Positions 48,201 through 56,906 of a stretch of DNA of 64,000 nucleotides are shown in pieces. The notes beneath the pieces were generated by a model, which had not been told where the DNA came from, searched no databases, and worked only from the letters and a program-made list of their open reading frames with translations. The stretch is from Mucilaginibacter geliditolerans. GTDB taxonomy: Bacteria > Bacteroidota > Bacteroidia > Sphingobacteriales > Sphingobacteriaceae. The stretch's first letter is position 1; each line of letters starts with the position of its first letter. The translations under genes and the position numbers were made by a program. The stretch lies in assembly GCF_014200495.1 (NCBI RefSeq), contig NZ_JACHBY010000001.1, positions 1,116,001 through 1,180,000 of the forward strand, written 5' to 3'.

Positions 48201-49991
48201 ATGTGTGCTGTACCTAAAAGAATGTTTGCCCTGGACATATCGGACCAGACTACACTCAGCTTCGGCTGGGCAAACTATGATGCGTCGCAAACTATTTATA
48301 TCACCAGTTCGGCATCACTTAATCAGATAACGATTACGATGACCAACAATACCAATGAGCAAGTCATATTTCCCCCGGGAGATGTTTATTCGATGTTGCA
48401 TACAGGATTGGCGGGCGTGCTTTACCTGCAATTTTTAGGACAATATATTCCTGCCGATGATGTAAGTGTGATGAGTTGGGCGGCAACACCTAGCGAAACG
48501 CAGTGGACTGCCGCCGTGTACAGCGATCCGGAAGACGGAACATACCTGGCCATCGCCCCGCAATCGCAGGTAACTATCGGCATCGGCAATTCGATTACCT
48601 TCTCCCTGACGAATGTGATAACCCCAGATGTAAGCAGCCCTGTCCAGGGCGGCACCGTTGTTTTTACCTATGCAGGTGTGAGCGGCATAACAAATTACAT
48701 AGCGGTACAGTTGCAGGTACCCTTGTTAAATCCTCCGGACACTACCAGCCAAGCCCTGGCTCCGCTTGTAGGCTTTGCAGAAACAGACCTGGTCTTTATC
48801 GGGCCCGAAGCCAACAACCTTACCCTTTACATTACCAATTCACAGACTACGGCTATTACTTTAAACAGCCAGCCTACCGCACCGGTATTCTCTGTCAGCT
48901 TTGTCTTTGGCACAGGCTCAGGAGCCTTGACCACGGTCGATCTCAGCAACTTTTCAGTGAATATGGCGAACAGCAACCTGAACAACTGGAAAGTCATCCC
49001 CAATACTCTGGGGGGCAACCCGTACTGGCAATTCGAACCGCTGACAACCACGATTCTGGGTCTGGGCGTAGCGTCGACTGCAGAAATCTCCATTGGCAAT
49101 ATCATCACCGAGCTTGTTCCCGGAGTTACCTCTGTAATTGTGGCCTGGACAGGCATACCGGGTTATAACGACGGTGAAGTCGCCGTGGACATTGTCAAAG
49201 TGAGTCCCATAGTCGTCACCGGTTTTTCTGCAACACCATCGACCATTTCCTTTCCGACTGGACCGCAACAAGTTACCCTGAATTTTGGGGTATTGAATGC
49301 GACTTTTGTTACCGTCACCAATACAGATTACGCGAAGCAAACCAATAGCTCGAACTTCAACGACCAGACTACCGCCAGCATTACCAGCAGCACAACATTT
49401 ACCCTGATCGCCAGTAATATTTACACCAGCCAGCAGATTGCGAGCTCGGTGACTACTTCGGTTACACCTGATCTGTATAGCCTTCTTCCATTCGGCACTG
49501 TAGTGATGTGGGCCGGCGATATCACAAGTGTGCCTGCGGGCTGGGCATTGTGTAACGGACAAACCGTTCAGACGCCTAATGACGGGAGTTATATTGTTCC
49601 CAACTTAACCGACCAGTTTGTAATCGGCGCAGGAGGTACCGTTGCGCCGACGACCAATTTGCAGGGCGGCCCTGACCAGCATACCCATAATATAACCATC
49701 AGCGACCAAACCTTTCAGACCTCAACCGACGGGACTCACAATCACTCCATGACGTTCAACACAACACTGGCCATGAGCTCGGGAGATACTTCCCACTATA
49801 CGCTGTACTATGGTAACAACAACGGAAAATCTGAGGGTGGAGGGGATAGCAACAATACTCAAGATACTTCTTCGGATGGCAGCCACACCCATACTGTCTC
49901 TGTCGGGTTCAGTAATGTGGTATCCGCAACACAAAATGGCGGGATCAATCCCGCCTGGTATTCACTGGCCTACATTATTAAAATTTTCTGA
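48201..49991 (+). CDS. Beta-rich protein with C-terminal phage tail-collar domain
   Basis: 596 residues, no signal peptide. Residues 1-425 form a series of Thr/Ser/Asn-rich beta domains; one near 338-425 is Ig-like (VTGFSATPSTISFPTGPQQV). From about residue 427, GTVVMWAGDITSVPAGWALC and VPNLTDQFVIGAGG are the hallmark of the phage tail-collar domain. Three HxH motifs follow (His494/496, His513/515, His562/564) with a Ser/Asn/Gly-rich tip between, and the chain ends NPAWYSLAYIIKIF as in many tail-fibre proteins. HxH motifs coordinate iron in the T4 gp37 fibre tip, so metal binding here is plausible. No tail tube, sheath, baseplate or chaperone gene is near. Confidence 0.8.
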   Translation: MCAVPKRMFALDISDQTTLSFGWANYDASQTIYITSSASLNQITITMTNNTNEQVIFPPGDVYSMLHTGLAGVLYLQFLGQYIPADDVSVMSWAATPSETQWTAAVYSDPEDGTYLAIAPQSQVTIGIGNSITFSLTNVITPDVSSPVQGGTVVFTYAGVSGITNYIAVQLQVPLLNPPDTTSQALAPLVGFAETDLVFIGPEANNLTLYITNSQTTAITLNSQPTAPVFSVSFVFGTGSGALTTVDLSNFSVNMANSNLNNWKVIPNTLGGNPYWQFEPLTTTILGLGVASTAEISIGNIITELVPGVTSVIVAWTGIPGYNDGEVAVDIVKVSPIVVTGFSATPSTISFPTGPQQVTLNFGVLNATFVTVTNTDYAKQTNSSNFNDQTTASITSSTTFTLIASNIYTSQQIASSVTTSVTPDLYSLLPFGTVVMWAGDITSVPAGWALCNGQTVQTPNDGSYIVPNLTDQFVIGAGGTVAPTTNLQGGPDQHTHNITISDQTFQTSTDGTHNHSMTFNTTLAMSSGDTSHYTLYYGNNNGKSEGGGDSNNTQDTSSDGSHTHTVSVGFSNVVSATQNGGINPAWYSLAYIIKIF

Positions 49992-51112
49992 TGACTGATC
50001 ATTTATCGACAAACGAACAAATACGGCTTCCGGCAATTTTACGAAACGAAGCCGCCCGGCTTGTTACCACATTTTTCGGCAAAGACTGGCAGATTGCAGA
50101 TTGCGCTAAACTCAATCACAAGATGGAAATCCAGGTTATGCGTTTGACTTTGCAGCACCATGAGTGTTCGGAAATAAAAACGGCGATCCTTAAATTCTAC
50201 GATCCGACCATTTTCAGCAGTAATTTTTCACCACCAGATTTTTTGGAAGAACAAGTCAATTACCAATATCTGGAACGGCTTCGCCCCAGGTTTAATAGGT
50301 TTCCAGCGATATATGGATATGCAGAACAGATGTTTTTAATGGAAGATCTTGGCCCCGACACCTACAGTTTTGAATCGTTGGACCACATTATCGACACACT
50401 GGCCGATACATTGTATAACCTGCACCAGGCAAGCCGTGGAACCAGAGATATGTATGAACAAGTGAGAACAGAAGCTGGCCTGAGCGCAGATATTAGGAGA
50501 TATAGCCCCGAAGGTTGTGCCGCAATTTTTCAAAAAGGATGCTCTAAGCTCCTGGAGTTTTTTTCACTGATTGGGTTGGAAGAAAGGCCACAGCTTGAAA
50601 GGTTATTACTACAAGCCCAGAACCTTGTGCTGACTCCCAGCACGTTCTGGTCTTTCGTTCATGACGATCTTGCAGACCGGCGCCAATCGGTAGTGCTTGA
50701 CGGCAGGGTCATACTAGTGGATTTCGAGCATGGAAAATTTTTTCATAGCCTGATCGATCTTAGCAAACTACTGATTGGAAAAATAGAGCGGGACAACGAC
50801 AAAAAAGCAATGATCTACCATCATGCCAATGTACCAACCGAAATAGGCCAAGCATATTATAATAAATGGCTTAATGCCGGCAATGCCCCACCCTATGCTG
50901 ATTTTCAGCTGAATTTTGATGCTGCCAATATCTTTCAAACGATGCTGATTATTGGCCGGCTTAGCGAACTACAAGGCGCAGAAATGTTCTACTCATTGGC
51001 AGGAAACATCAAAATGATCCTACCAAGGTTAACACATCACCTAAAGGGTAGTGTTTACTTTTCGGAGTTAACAATTCTGCTTGACAAATTTTGCACCAGG
51101 ATCATGGTTTGA
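49991..51112 (+). CDS. Kinase-fold (aminoglycoside phosphotransferase-like) protein with altered metal site
   Basis: 373 residues. N-lobe: AILKFYDPTIF supplies the nucleotide-binding Lys; hinge: FLMEDLGPDTY. The Brenner motif, normally HxDxxxxN, reads FVHDDLADRRQ: His224 and Asp226 are present but the metal-binding Asn is Arg231. The second metal ligand is kept in VDFEHGKFFH. The protein may thus be a pseudokinase or use an unusual metal site. Its ATG shares one base with the stop of the collar protein gene, so it belongs to the operon. What it would phosphorylate or bind is unknown. Confidence 0.7.
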   Translation: MTDHLSTNEQIRLPAILRNEAARLVTTFFGKDWQIADCAKLNHKMEIQVMRLTLQHHECSEIKTAILKFYDPTIFSSNFSPPDFLEEQVNYQYLERLRPRFNRFPAIYGYAEQMFLMEDLGPDTYSFESLDHIIDTLADTLYNLHQASRGTRDMYEQVRTEAGLSADIRRYSPEGCAAIFQKGCSKLLEFFSLIGLEERPQLERLLLQAQNLVLTPSTFWSFVHDDLADRRQSVVLDGRVILVDFEHGKFFHSLIDLSKLLIGKIERDNDKKAMIYHHANVPTEIGQAYYNKWLNAGNAPPYADFQLNFDAANIFQTMLIIGRLSELQGAEMFYSLAGNIKMILPRLTHHLKGSVYFSELTILLDKFCTRIMV

Positions 51113-51282
51113 TCTGTAATTGACGATTGATCCATAACCGGATAACAGCTTAATTGTAAACTCATGAATAAAAAAATTGACCGTCTATATTAAATCCAAT
51201 CTTTCAAACGCAGGTAAACTGCGGTTTGGCACCTTTCAAGATTTTGAGATCCAATGTCTTTTTTGAAACACTGACTCTTCGA

Positions 51283-51317
51283 TTCATTTTCGCGCTCCTC
51301 AGACGAAAGAAAATGAA
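51283..51317. other. Hairpin in the gap after the DUF6603 operon
   Basis: 9-bp perfect stem TTCATTTTC/GAAAATGAA with a 17-nt loop, without a clean T-run. It may slow or end operon transcription, or belong to the leader of the oxidase gene. The rest of the 51113-51401 gap holds nothing else I can name. Confidence 0.35.
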
Positions 51318-51401
51318 CAGAATGATACATCAAGATACATTTATTATTTAATTATCTTGTAGTATTAAATAATTATTAGTTAAAACTTAAACCTTTAAAC
51401 A

Positions 51402-53036
51402 ATGGATACAAGAATTGTAAATGGCGCAACCTATTGGCTGCCAGAAAGCAACGATGATGTAATTGCACTAGTGCAGGAGGCTCTGGACAAAAACGAGATC
51501 ATTTGTGTTCGCGGCTCAGGCCACTCATTTCCATTAATCGGCACTACTGAAAAAGAACAAATATCATCAACCGGTAGGCCCTACAAGTATATTATGCTCT
51601 CCAAAATGTACGCGGTGACGATGATTGATGCCGACACTGTAAAAGTTCAGGCAGGCTGCCACCTCGGTGTCGACCCTTTTGATCCTACAAAAATCTCCAC
51701 CGTTGAAAATTCCCTGTGTTATATTTTAGATAACCTGGGACTCGCACTTCCTGACCTGGGCGGGATAACGCATCAAACTATTGGTGGTTTTCTGTCCACT
51801 GGTTCATCTGGTGGTTCAACGCAATATTCGTTTGAAGATGCCCTTGATTCTATAGAGGTAGTTAACTATATGACAGAAGGAGATTACGCGGTTCCTTATT
51901 TATATGAATATAATATTAGTGTTCCACAACAATTTCATTCGACTGGTTTAGCTTCGATGGGCTTAATGGGTATTATTGTTTCAGCAACTTTTAAGTGTAC
52001 TCCTAAATTTTATATTGAGGGGTCAGAAACTATTGAATACACCGATAAATGTTCCCTGATCAACCTGTTCGGATCCTGGCCGAGCAAATTACCAGGCCTC
52101 CAAACTTTTTTAGAGAAAACAGAATACACCCGTTTAATGTGGTGGCCGCAGCAAAATAATAGTCCGCAAGATCTATCGCGGATGGTGGTTTGGCAAGCAA
52201 AACGTACGGATAAGGCTGGGGCCGAAGCCTGGGCAAAAAATGCTTATGACTTAATGGGTGTTCAGCCATCTGCCGACGGATTAAAACCTTACGAAGAAGT
52301 GCCCTATATTTTTGGCAGCCCTGATCCGGCAAATGTTGTTGCCAATCTTATATACAATGCCATTGGCCAATGGCCAACATGGCTGCAAAAACTTCTGGCT
52401 GATAAACCTACAGAGTATGAAATCATTAAAACTTTGGTAGAGAGTAATTATGCAACAAAGATATTCCCTGCTATCATGGACATTTTTGTTGCTGTTGATA
52501 CACCTACCAATAAAAATAAAGGGCCGCAGTTGTTTTCAGATCTTTGGTACACAGGTATACCTATGGACAACCAAATGAGCGATAAACTGATGCCGGTTTG
52601 GTTTACAGAGCTTTGGATAGATATTTGCGACACAGAAAAAGTAATGCAAGCATTAAAAAATTATTATGATGCTCAGCCAATAACTATTGACCTTAGTTTT
52701 AGCTGCGAAATTTATGCGGCCAAAAAAAGTCCTTTTTGGCTAAGTCCGGCTTATAATCGTGATGTTATCCGGATAGATGTGTTTTGGTATGGTAATAATC
52801 AGGGCGACCCGGCAACATTTTACCAGAATTTCTGGGATCTATTGGCACCCTTTAACTACCGCCCACACTGGGGTAAATACATTCCTGAAACTGTTAATGG
52901 TACGCCAGTCGCAACTTATTTATCCAAATTATATCCCAAGTGGCACACTTGGATGAATTTGAGACAGCAAGTAGACTCCAGACAGATATTTGTAACCGAT
53001 TACTGGCGTGAGAAATTAGGAATTCCCTTACCATAA
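51402..53036 (+). CDS. FAD-linked oxidase (PCMH type, ALO-like)
   Basis: 544 residues, no signal peptide. The PCMH-type FAD domain has CVRGSGHSFPLIG, LSKMYAVTMIDADTVKVQAG and GGITHQTIGGFLSTGSSGGS. The C-terminal part ends with FNYRPHWGKYIPE, the signature found in D-arabinono-1,4-lactone and L-gulonolactone oxidases. It lacks an obvious His in the flavin-attachment position of berberine-type enzymes, so the FAD may be non-covalent. The substrate is probably a sugar lactone or polyol, by family. It lies 290 bp after the DUF6603 operon, same strand, but may have its own promoter. Confidence 0.78.
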   Translation: MDTRIVNGATYWLPESNDDVIALVQEALDKNEIICVRGSGHSFPLIGTTEKEQISSTGRPYKYIMLSKMYAVTMIDADTVKVQAGCHLGVDPFDPTKISTVENSLCYILDNLGLALPDLGGITHQTIGGFLSTGSSGGSTQYSFEDALDSIEVVNYMTEGDYAVPYLYEYNISVPQQFHSTGLASMGLMGIIVSATFKCTPKFYIEGSETIEYTDKCSLINLFGSWPSKLPGLQTFLEKTEYTRLMWWPQQNNSPQDLSRMVVWQAKRTDKAGAEAWAKNAYDLMGVQPSADGLKPYEEVPYIFGSPDPANVVANLIYNAIGQWPTWLQKLLADKPTEYEIIKTLVESNYATKIFPAIMDIFVAVDTPTNKNKGPQLFSDLWYTGIPMDNQMSDKLMPVWFTELWIDICDTEKVMQALKNYYDAQPITIDLSFSCEIYAAKKSPFWLSPAYNRDVIRIDVFWYGNNQGDPATFYQNFWDLLAPFNYRPHWGKYIPETVNGTPVATYLSKLYPKWHTWMNLRQQVDSRQIFVTDYWREKLGIPLP

Positions 53037-53058
53037 TTATTATGTATCTTCTATAAAA

Positions 53059-53085
53059 CAAAAAAGCGGCGATGGCCGCTTTTTG
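53059..53085. terminator. Bidirectional intrinsic terminator
   Basis: AAAAAGCGGC/GCCGCTTTTT stem (imperfect centre GATG) with A-run and T-run, 23 bp past the oxidase stop; also placed to serve the converging LytTR gene. Confidence 0.85.
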
Positions 53086-53183
53086 ATTTATATTTTTACG
53101 CTCATCATAACTATCGCAATGTGCAAGGGTCTCTCCTATGGACTGGCGTACTTACAAAAAACTACAAGTAAAATATCAGCCCT

Positions 53184-53891
53184 TTAGCTCAAACCCAGGC
53201 CTAAAGCAATCTGGAGTACTACTCGTTTATGTGAGCGGCTTACGGGCAATATGTAATCCTTAATATGTATTTGATGGGTTTCGATAGTGGTAATATGATC
53301 AATCCCGATCATGTATGATTTGTGAATCTTTGCGAATTTGTTTAAAGGCAGGTTGTTTTCAATCGCTTTCAAACTTGAGTAAACCGTGTATTTCCTGTTT
53401 TTTGTAATGATAATAATATAATTCAGCATCGATTCGATAAACAGAATATCGTCAAACCGGATTTTTTCAAATCGTTGATTGCATTTTACATATAAAAAGT
53501 CGGGCTGCGAATGAATAGACTTTATGGTTTGTGAACCGCTGATTTTTGCAAGTGCCTTTTCACTTGCCTTTAAAAAACGTTCGAATGTTACAGGTTTCAT
53601 CAGATAATCTGTAACCTCCAGTTCAAAACTCTCAATGGCATATTCCGGAAAGGCGGTAATAAAAATTACCTGCTGAAAAATATCGTTATTTCTTAAGAAA
53701 TCTATACCACTTATTTGAGGCATTTTAATATCCAGGAAGATCAGGTCAACCAACTCGGATTTCAAAATTTCTTTGGCAATCGCTGGGTTACGGGCAGTCC
53801 CGGTCAGCTTTAGAAAGGGAATCCTCCCAACGTAACGTTCAATTTGTTTGCGGGCAAGCGGCTCATCGTCTACGATTAAACAGTTAAGCAT
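53184..53891 (-). CDS. LytTR-family response regulator
   Basis: 235 residues. Receiver domain 1-120: acidic pocket NCLIVDDEPLARKQI, phosphoacceptor Asp in DLIFLDIKMPQISGIDFL, and Lys in DYLMKPVTFERF. The C-terminal LytTR DNA-binding domain has ILFIESMLNYIIIITKNRKY and KFAKIHKSYMIGIDHI. It shares one base with the upstream histidine kinase gene (ATG inside the stop region), so the two form a two-component pair. Targets are unknown; neighbouring candidates are the divergent HExxH protein gene and the oxidase gene. Confidence 0.92.
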   Translation of the reverse strand: MLNCLIVDDEPLARKQIERYVGRIPFLKLTGTARNPAIAKEILKSELVDLIFLDIKMPQISGIDFLRNNDIFQQVIFITAFPEYAIESFELEVTDYLMKPVTFERFLKASEKALAKISGSQTIKSIHSQPDFLYVKCNQRFEKIRFDDILFIESMLNYIIIITKNRKYTVYSSLKAIENNLPLNKFAKIHKSYMIGIDHITTIETHQIHIKDYILPVSRSHKRVVLQIALGLGLS

Positions 53892-54907
53892 TACTTTAAC
53901 TTTAGTGTTAGCGTTACCTGGTATAACCCGTTATTAATCTCTTCTTTTAAATTGAACTTATCCCGGTAGATTAATTCAAGGCGTTTTTTTACGTTAACCA
54001 ATCCGATCCCTTTGTTCACATCCCCCGGCTGCTGACTTTTGACATCAAAAGTATTAACGCAGTAAAAATTCAGGTCATTATTAACAAAGGTAATTCCGGC
54101 TTTTATAGAGTTTTCTTGTTCACTATAATCAGAAACGTACTTAAATGCGTTTTCAACAAAGGATATAAGCAGTAAGGGGGCTATCAGTAAATCTTCGTTG
54201 TTTCCCTCAATCAAAAGGATTGTCTTACAATTATCGTTGCGGATGCTTTGCAGCTTAAAATAATTCTCAAGATAAGCAAGTTCTTTTTCTATAGAAATAA
54301 AATCAGCGTTACATTCATACAGCTGATAGCGCAATAAATCAGCAAGAGCTACCAATGTTCCTTTCGCATCTTCAGGGCTAAACTCCAATTGCGTATACAA
54401 GCCATTAAGCGAATTGAACAGGAAATGAGGATTTATCTGTGCTTTGAGGTATGTTAACTCTGCCTGTGATTTTTCTTTCCCCATAATTTCCATTTTTCGC
54501 CTTACTTCCAGCCTGTCTAAAGCCAATTTTACAAAGCAACCACCAAGAACGCCCAATAAGACGATAAAAAACCGGTTGTACTGCATATCTGCATAGGTCC
54601 ACGAAAAATCAAAGTGAATGGGCATCAGCGCATGATGTAAAAATACGCCCATTATCCATGCGTCAGTTACGGTTAAAAGCGTTATCAGTATTACCGAAAG
54701 CAGGATCAGCCTTCCTATGCTTTTCCGCTTGAAATAATAGGGCATGATGTATAAATAAATTACATAAAAGGCAACTACAACCAGGCTTACATCCAATGCT
54801 GAGAAGTAAATCCTGTTGGGAATATTATTTACATAGAAATACATGATGCGGCTCCACATCAAAAAGAAAACGATCCAAAAGAAAAAATGCAGGAAAAACT
54901 TTCGCAT
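53891..54907 (-). CDS. LytS/YpdA-like sensor histidine kinase
   Basis: About 338 residues from MRKFFLHFFFW, the usual family start; an in-frame ATG nine codons earlier (top at 54934) is less likely. Four membrane helices occupy residues 1-140, followed by a short coiled segment and the His_kinase domain, with the phosphoacceptor His in YLKAQINPHFLFNSLNGLY. The ATPase region has PLLLISFVENAFKY (N box) and GIGLVNVKKRLEL (G box). Cognate to the LytTR regulator downstream. Confidence 0.9.
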   Translation of the reverse strand: MRKFFLHFFFWIVFFLMWSRIMYFYVNNIPNRIYFSALDVSLVVVAFYVIYLYIMPYYFKRKSIGRLILLSVILITLLTVTDAWIMGVFLHHALMPIHFDFSWTYADMQYNRFFIVLLGVLGGCFVKLALDRLEVRRKMEIMGKEKSQAELTYLKAQINPHFLFNSLNGLYTQLEFSPEDAKGTLVALADLLRYQLYECNADFISIEKELAYLENYFKLQSIRNDNCKTILLIEGNNEDLLIAPLLLISFVENAFKYVSDYSEQENSIKAGITFVNNDLNFYCVNTFDVKSQQPGDVNKGIGLVNVKKRLELIYRDKFNLKEEINNGLYQVTLTLKLK

Positions 54908-55082
54908 TGACCAATTTATGCAAATCCAGGGCAAAATGTTAATCTTTTATAGCAACGGTTGTTTTTCAGGGATGAACGGTAGCATTATTTTTCCCTGCGT
55001 GCGGTTTATATAAAAATTCATGCACTTAATATAATTATACCCGGTGGGATCCGCAATGCTGCTTATCATTGAAGAAAAATGT

Positions 55083-56369
55083 ATGAAAAAAACAATAGCT
55101 GCATTACTATTCTGGCAAGTATTTGCCTGCCACGCGCAAACCATTGATACGGCAAACCAACTGGCCGCATCATATTTTAAAGAAACAGAGCTGGCCACCC
55201 GGAACCAGCACATATGGAATGAGAAACTATATGGGCGAATGCTTTTTGTAGAGCCGTATTCGAGGGTAGCCTATGCAAACATGCCCGATAGCGCCGGAAT
55301 ACTTAAGCCTGATGGTGATATTTATAAAGGTATTTTACCCAACGACGTTTTGATAGCCAATACCTCCGTTTACTGGGAAGGTAAATTGTGGTCGTTTATA
55401 CTATGGCCATTGCCAACTGACCGCGACGAGCGCGTAAACATGATGGTGCACGAATCCTTCCACCGTATTCAGGAAAAAATTGGTTTTCCGCAGAACGACC
55501 GTATTGTGGACCACCTAAGCACCATGTACGGGCGAATATATTTTTTGCTAGAACTACAGGCGCTAAAAGCCGCTTTAAGCAAACCTGTTAAACAGCGTGG
55601 TCCCGATTTAACCAATGCACTGATCTTCCGCGAAAAAAGACGTGAGCTTTTTCCCAATACGTTTAAAAATGAAAGACTGTTAGAAATGAATGAAGGTGTG
55701 GCCGAATATACAGGCGTAATACTTGGCCGCCCAAAAGACAGCATCAGGCAGCACTTATATCACGTGATCGATACAGCTGGCAACCGGAAATCATTTATCC
55801 GTTTAGCCGCATATATGACCGGGCCTGTTTACGGCTACCTGCTTTATGAAAAAGATCCCCAATGGACTTTGAAAGCTGATTCCAATTCAGATTTTCCGGT
55901 ACTGATCTCGAAATATTATCATGTGAATTGGCCAAACCTTCCAACGAAGGCGGCACTCGCTGCATTGGAAAAGAAATATAATGGAGACGTCATTATTCAA
56001 TCGGAAAAGCTTAAAGAGGATAAGCGTTTACAGGTTGTAAAACGATATACAGTACTTTTTACGCAAAAACCTACTTTAACCATCTCATTGATAAAGGTGC
56101 GTGTCAATTTTAACCCTAGTACTTTGTTTGACATGGGCGAATATGGAACGCTTTACCCGACAGCTGTTGTTAAAGACGTTTGGGGAGAGCTTATCGTCTC
56201 GGCCAACGGCATGCTGATGAAAGATTGGAAAATAGTTACTTTACCTATTAGTGAAGGTTTAAGCATAAATAATAACGTCATAACGGATAAAGGGTGGAAA
56301 ATCATTCTTAAGGATAATTGTAAAATTGTAAAGGTCGATTCGTTGCATTATAAGCTTTCAAGTCAATAA
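55083..56369 (+). CDS. Secreted protein with HExxH motif (putative zincin)
   Basis: About 428 residues from ATG 55083, which begins a good signal peptide (MKKTIAALLFWQVFACHAQT); the ATG at 55044 precedes it by 13 poor residues. NMMVHESFHRIQEKIGFP holds an HExxH motif (His-Glu-Ser-Phe-His) and MNEGVAEYTGVILG supplies a Glu in the right order for a gluzincin-type third ligand. So a periplasmic metallopeptidase is likely, though the family is unnamed to me. The C-terminal 120 residues look like a beta domain. Divergently transcribed from the LytS/LytTR genes, which may control it. Confidence 0.6.
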   Translation: MKKTIAALLFWQVFACHAQTIDTANQLAASYFKETELATRNQHIWNEKLYGRMLFVEPYSRVAYANMPDSAGILKPDGDIYKGILPNDVLIANTSVYWEGKLWSFILWPLPTDRDERVNMMVHESFHRIQEKIGFPQNDRIVDHLSTMYGRIYFLLELQALKAALSKPVKQRGPDLTNALIFREKRRELFPNTFKNERLLEMNEGVAEYTGVILGRPKDSIRQHLYHVIDTAGNRKSFIRLAAYMTGPVYGYLLYEKDPQWTLKADSNSDFPVLISKYYHVNWPNLPTKAALAALEKKYNGDVIIQSEKLKEDKRLQVVKRYTVLFTQKPTLTISLIKVRVNFNPSTLFDMGEYGTLYPTAVVKDVWGELIVSANGMLMKDWKIVTLPISEGLSINNNVITDKGWKIILKDNCKIVKVDSLHYKLSSQ

Positions 56370-56573
56370 ATTTTATATGATTCTTAATCAACAGAATGAA
56401 CGATAGAAAATAGTTCTGAAAGCCCTTGCTTTTTTCCCTAATAGGCCGCCTTGACAATAGGTAGCCTCCGATATTCGCTCGCAATGATAGCGAGTAATAA
56501 CAGCTTTGAATTTGTGATATTACTGCTCATTCGCGAATTACTACCCCGTTACATATTACCAAGAAGCGGCTAA

Positions 56574-56610
56574 GGTTCCTGAGGCTGGGCTCGAACCAGC
56601 GACCCCCTTA
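56574..56610 (-). other. tRNA 3'-end scar, likely attachment site
   Basis: On the minus strand, GGGGGTCGCTGGTTCGAGCC continues CAGCCTCAGGAACC. GCTGG-TTCGAGC-CCAGC is a perfect tRNA T-arm (5-bp stem, 7-nt loop), and the rest can be the 3' acceptor strand. No 5' half of a tRNA is present. An integrase 3' remnant begins 19 bp away, the usual layout of an element end integrated in a tRNA 3' end. Confidence 0.6.
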
Positions 56611-56628
56611 AATACCTCGCAACCATAA

Positions 56629-56799
56629 TTATTCTGTCAACAATTGTACTACCTTTTCTTGTACCTCACCAATAATCGCCCAATCCTTATCCAAATAAAT
56701 GTCAAGAATTCTATGCCTTTGATCAACATGGTTTAAGGTTAAATCAAGATCATCTTTACTCACTCTACAAGCATTACGAGCTGTATCTCCATCCCCTAT
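56629..56799 (-). pseudogene. Tyrosine integrase, C-terminal remnant
   Basis: About 56 codons closed by stops on both sides. ARNACRVSKDDLDLTLNHVD and HRILDIYLDKDWAIIGEVQ align with the C-terminus of the integrase at 60082 (ARNECRFSKYDVAFALNHID, KTTDIYIKPDW). The LNH His and catalytic Tyr (DIYL) are kept; everything before is missing. Next to the tRNA scar. Confidence 0.7.
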
Positions 56800-56906
56800 T
56801 TAATTTTAAAAGACATTTATTGCACAAATTTTTACACCCGGTTAATAATGCTCAAATCAAGCTGCAATCGAATTGTAAGCAACAGATTGAAGAAGACGAA
56901 TAAAAC

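Noticed and set aside
48503..49168. 221-aa plus-strand frame inside the collar protein gene
   Set aside because: Out of frame with the real gene; low-complexity Arg/Cys/Gln-rich product typical of a shadow frame.
36188..51112. Prophage or contractile injection system
   Set aside because: Apart from one collar domain there is no tube, sheath, baseplate, capsid, terminase or lysis gene.
56574..56610. Complete tRNA gene
   Set aside because: Only the T-arm and 3' strand are present; the 5' side is integrase sequence.
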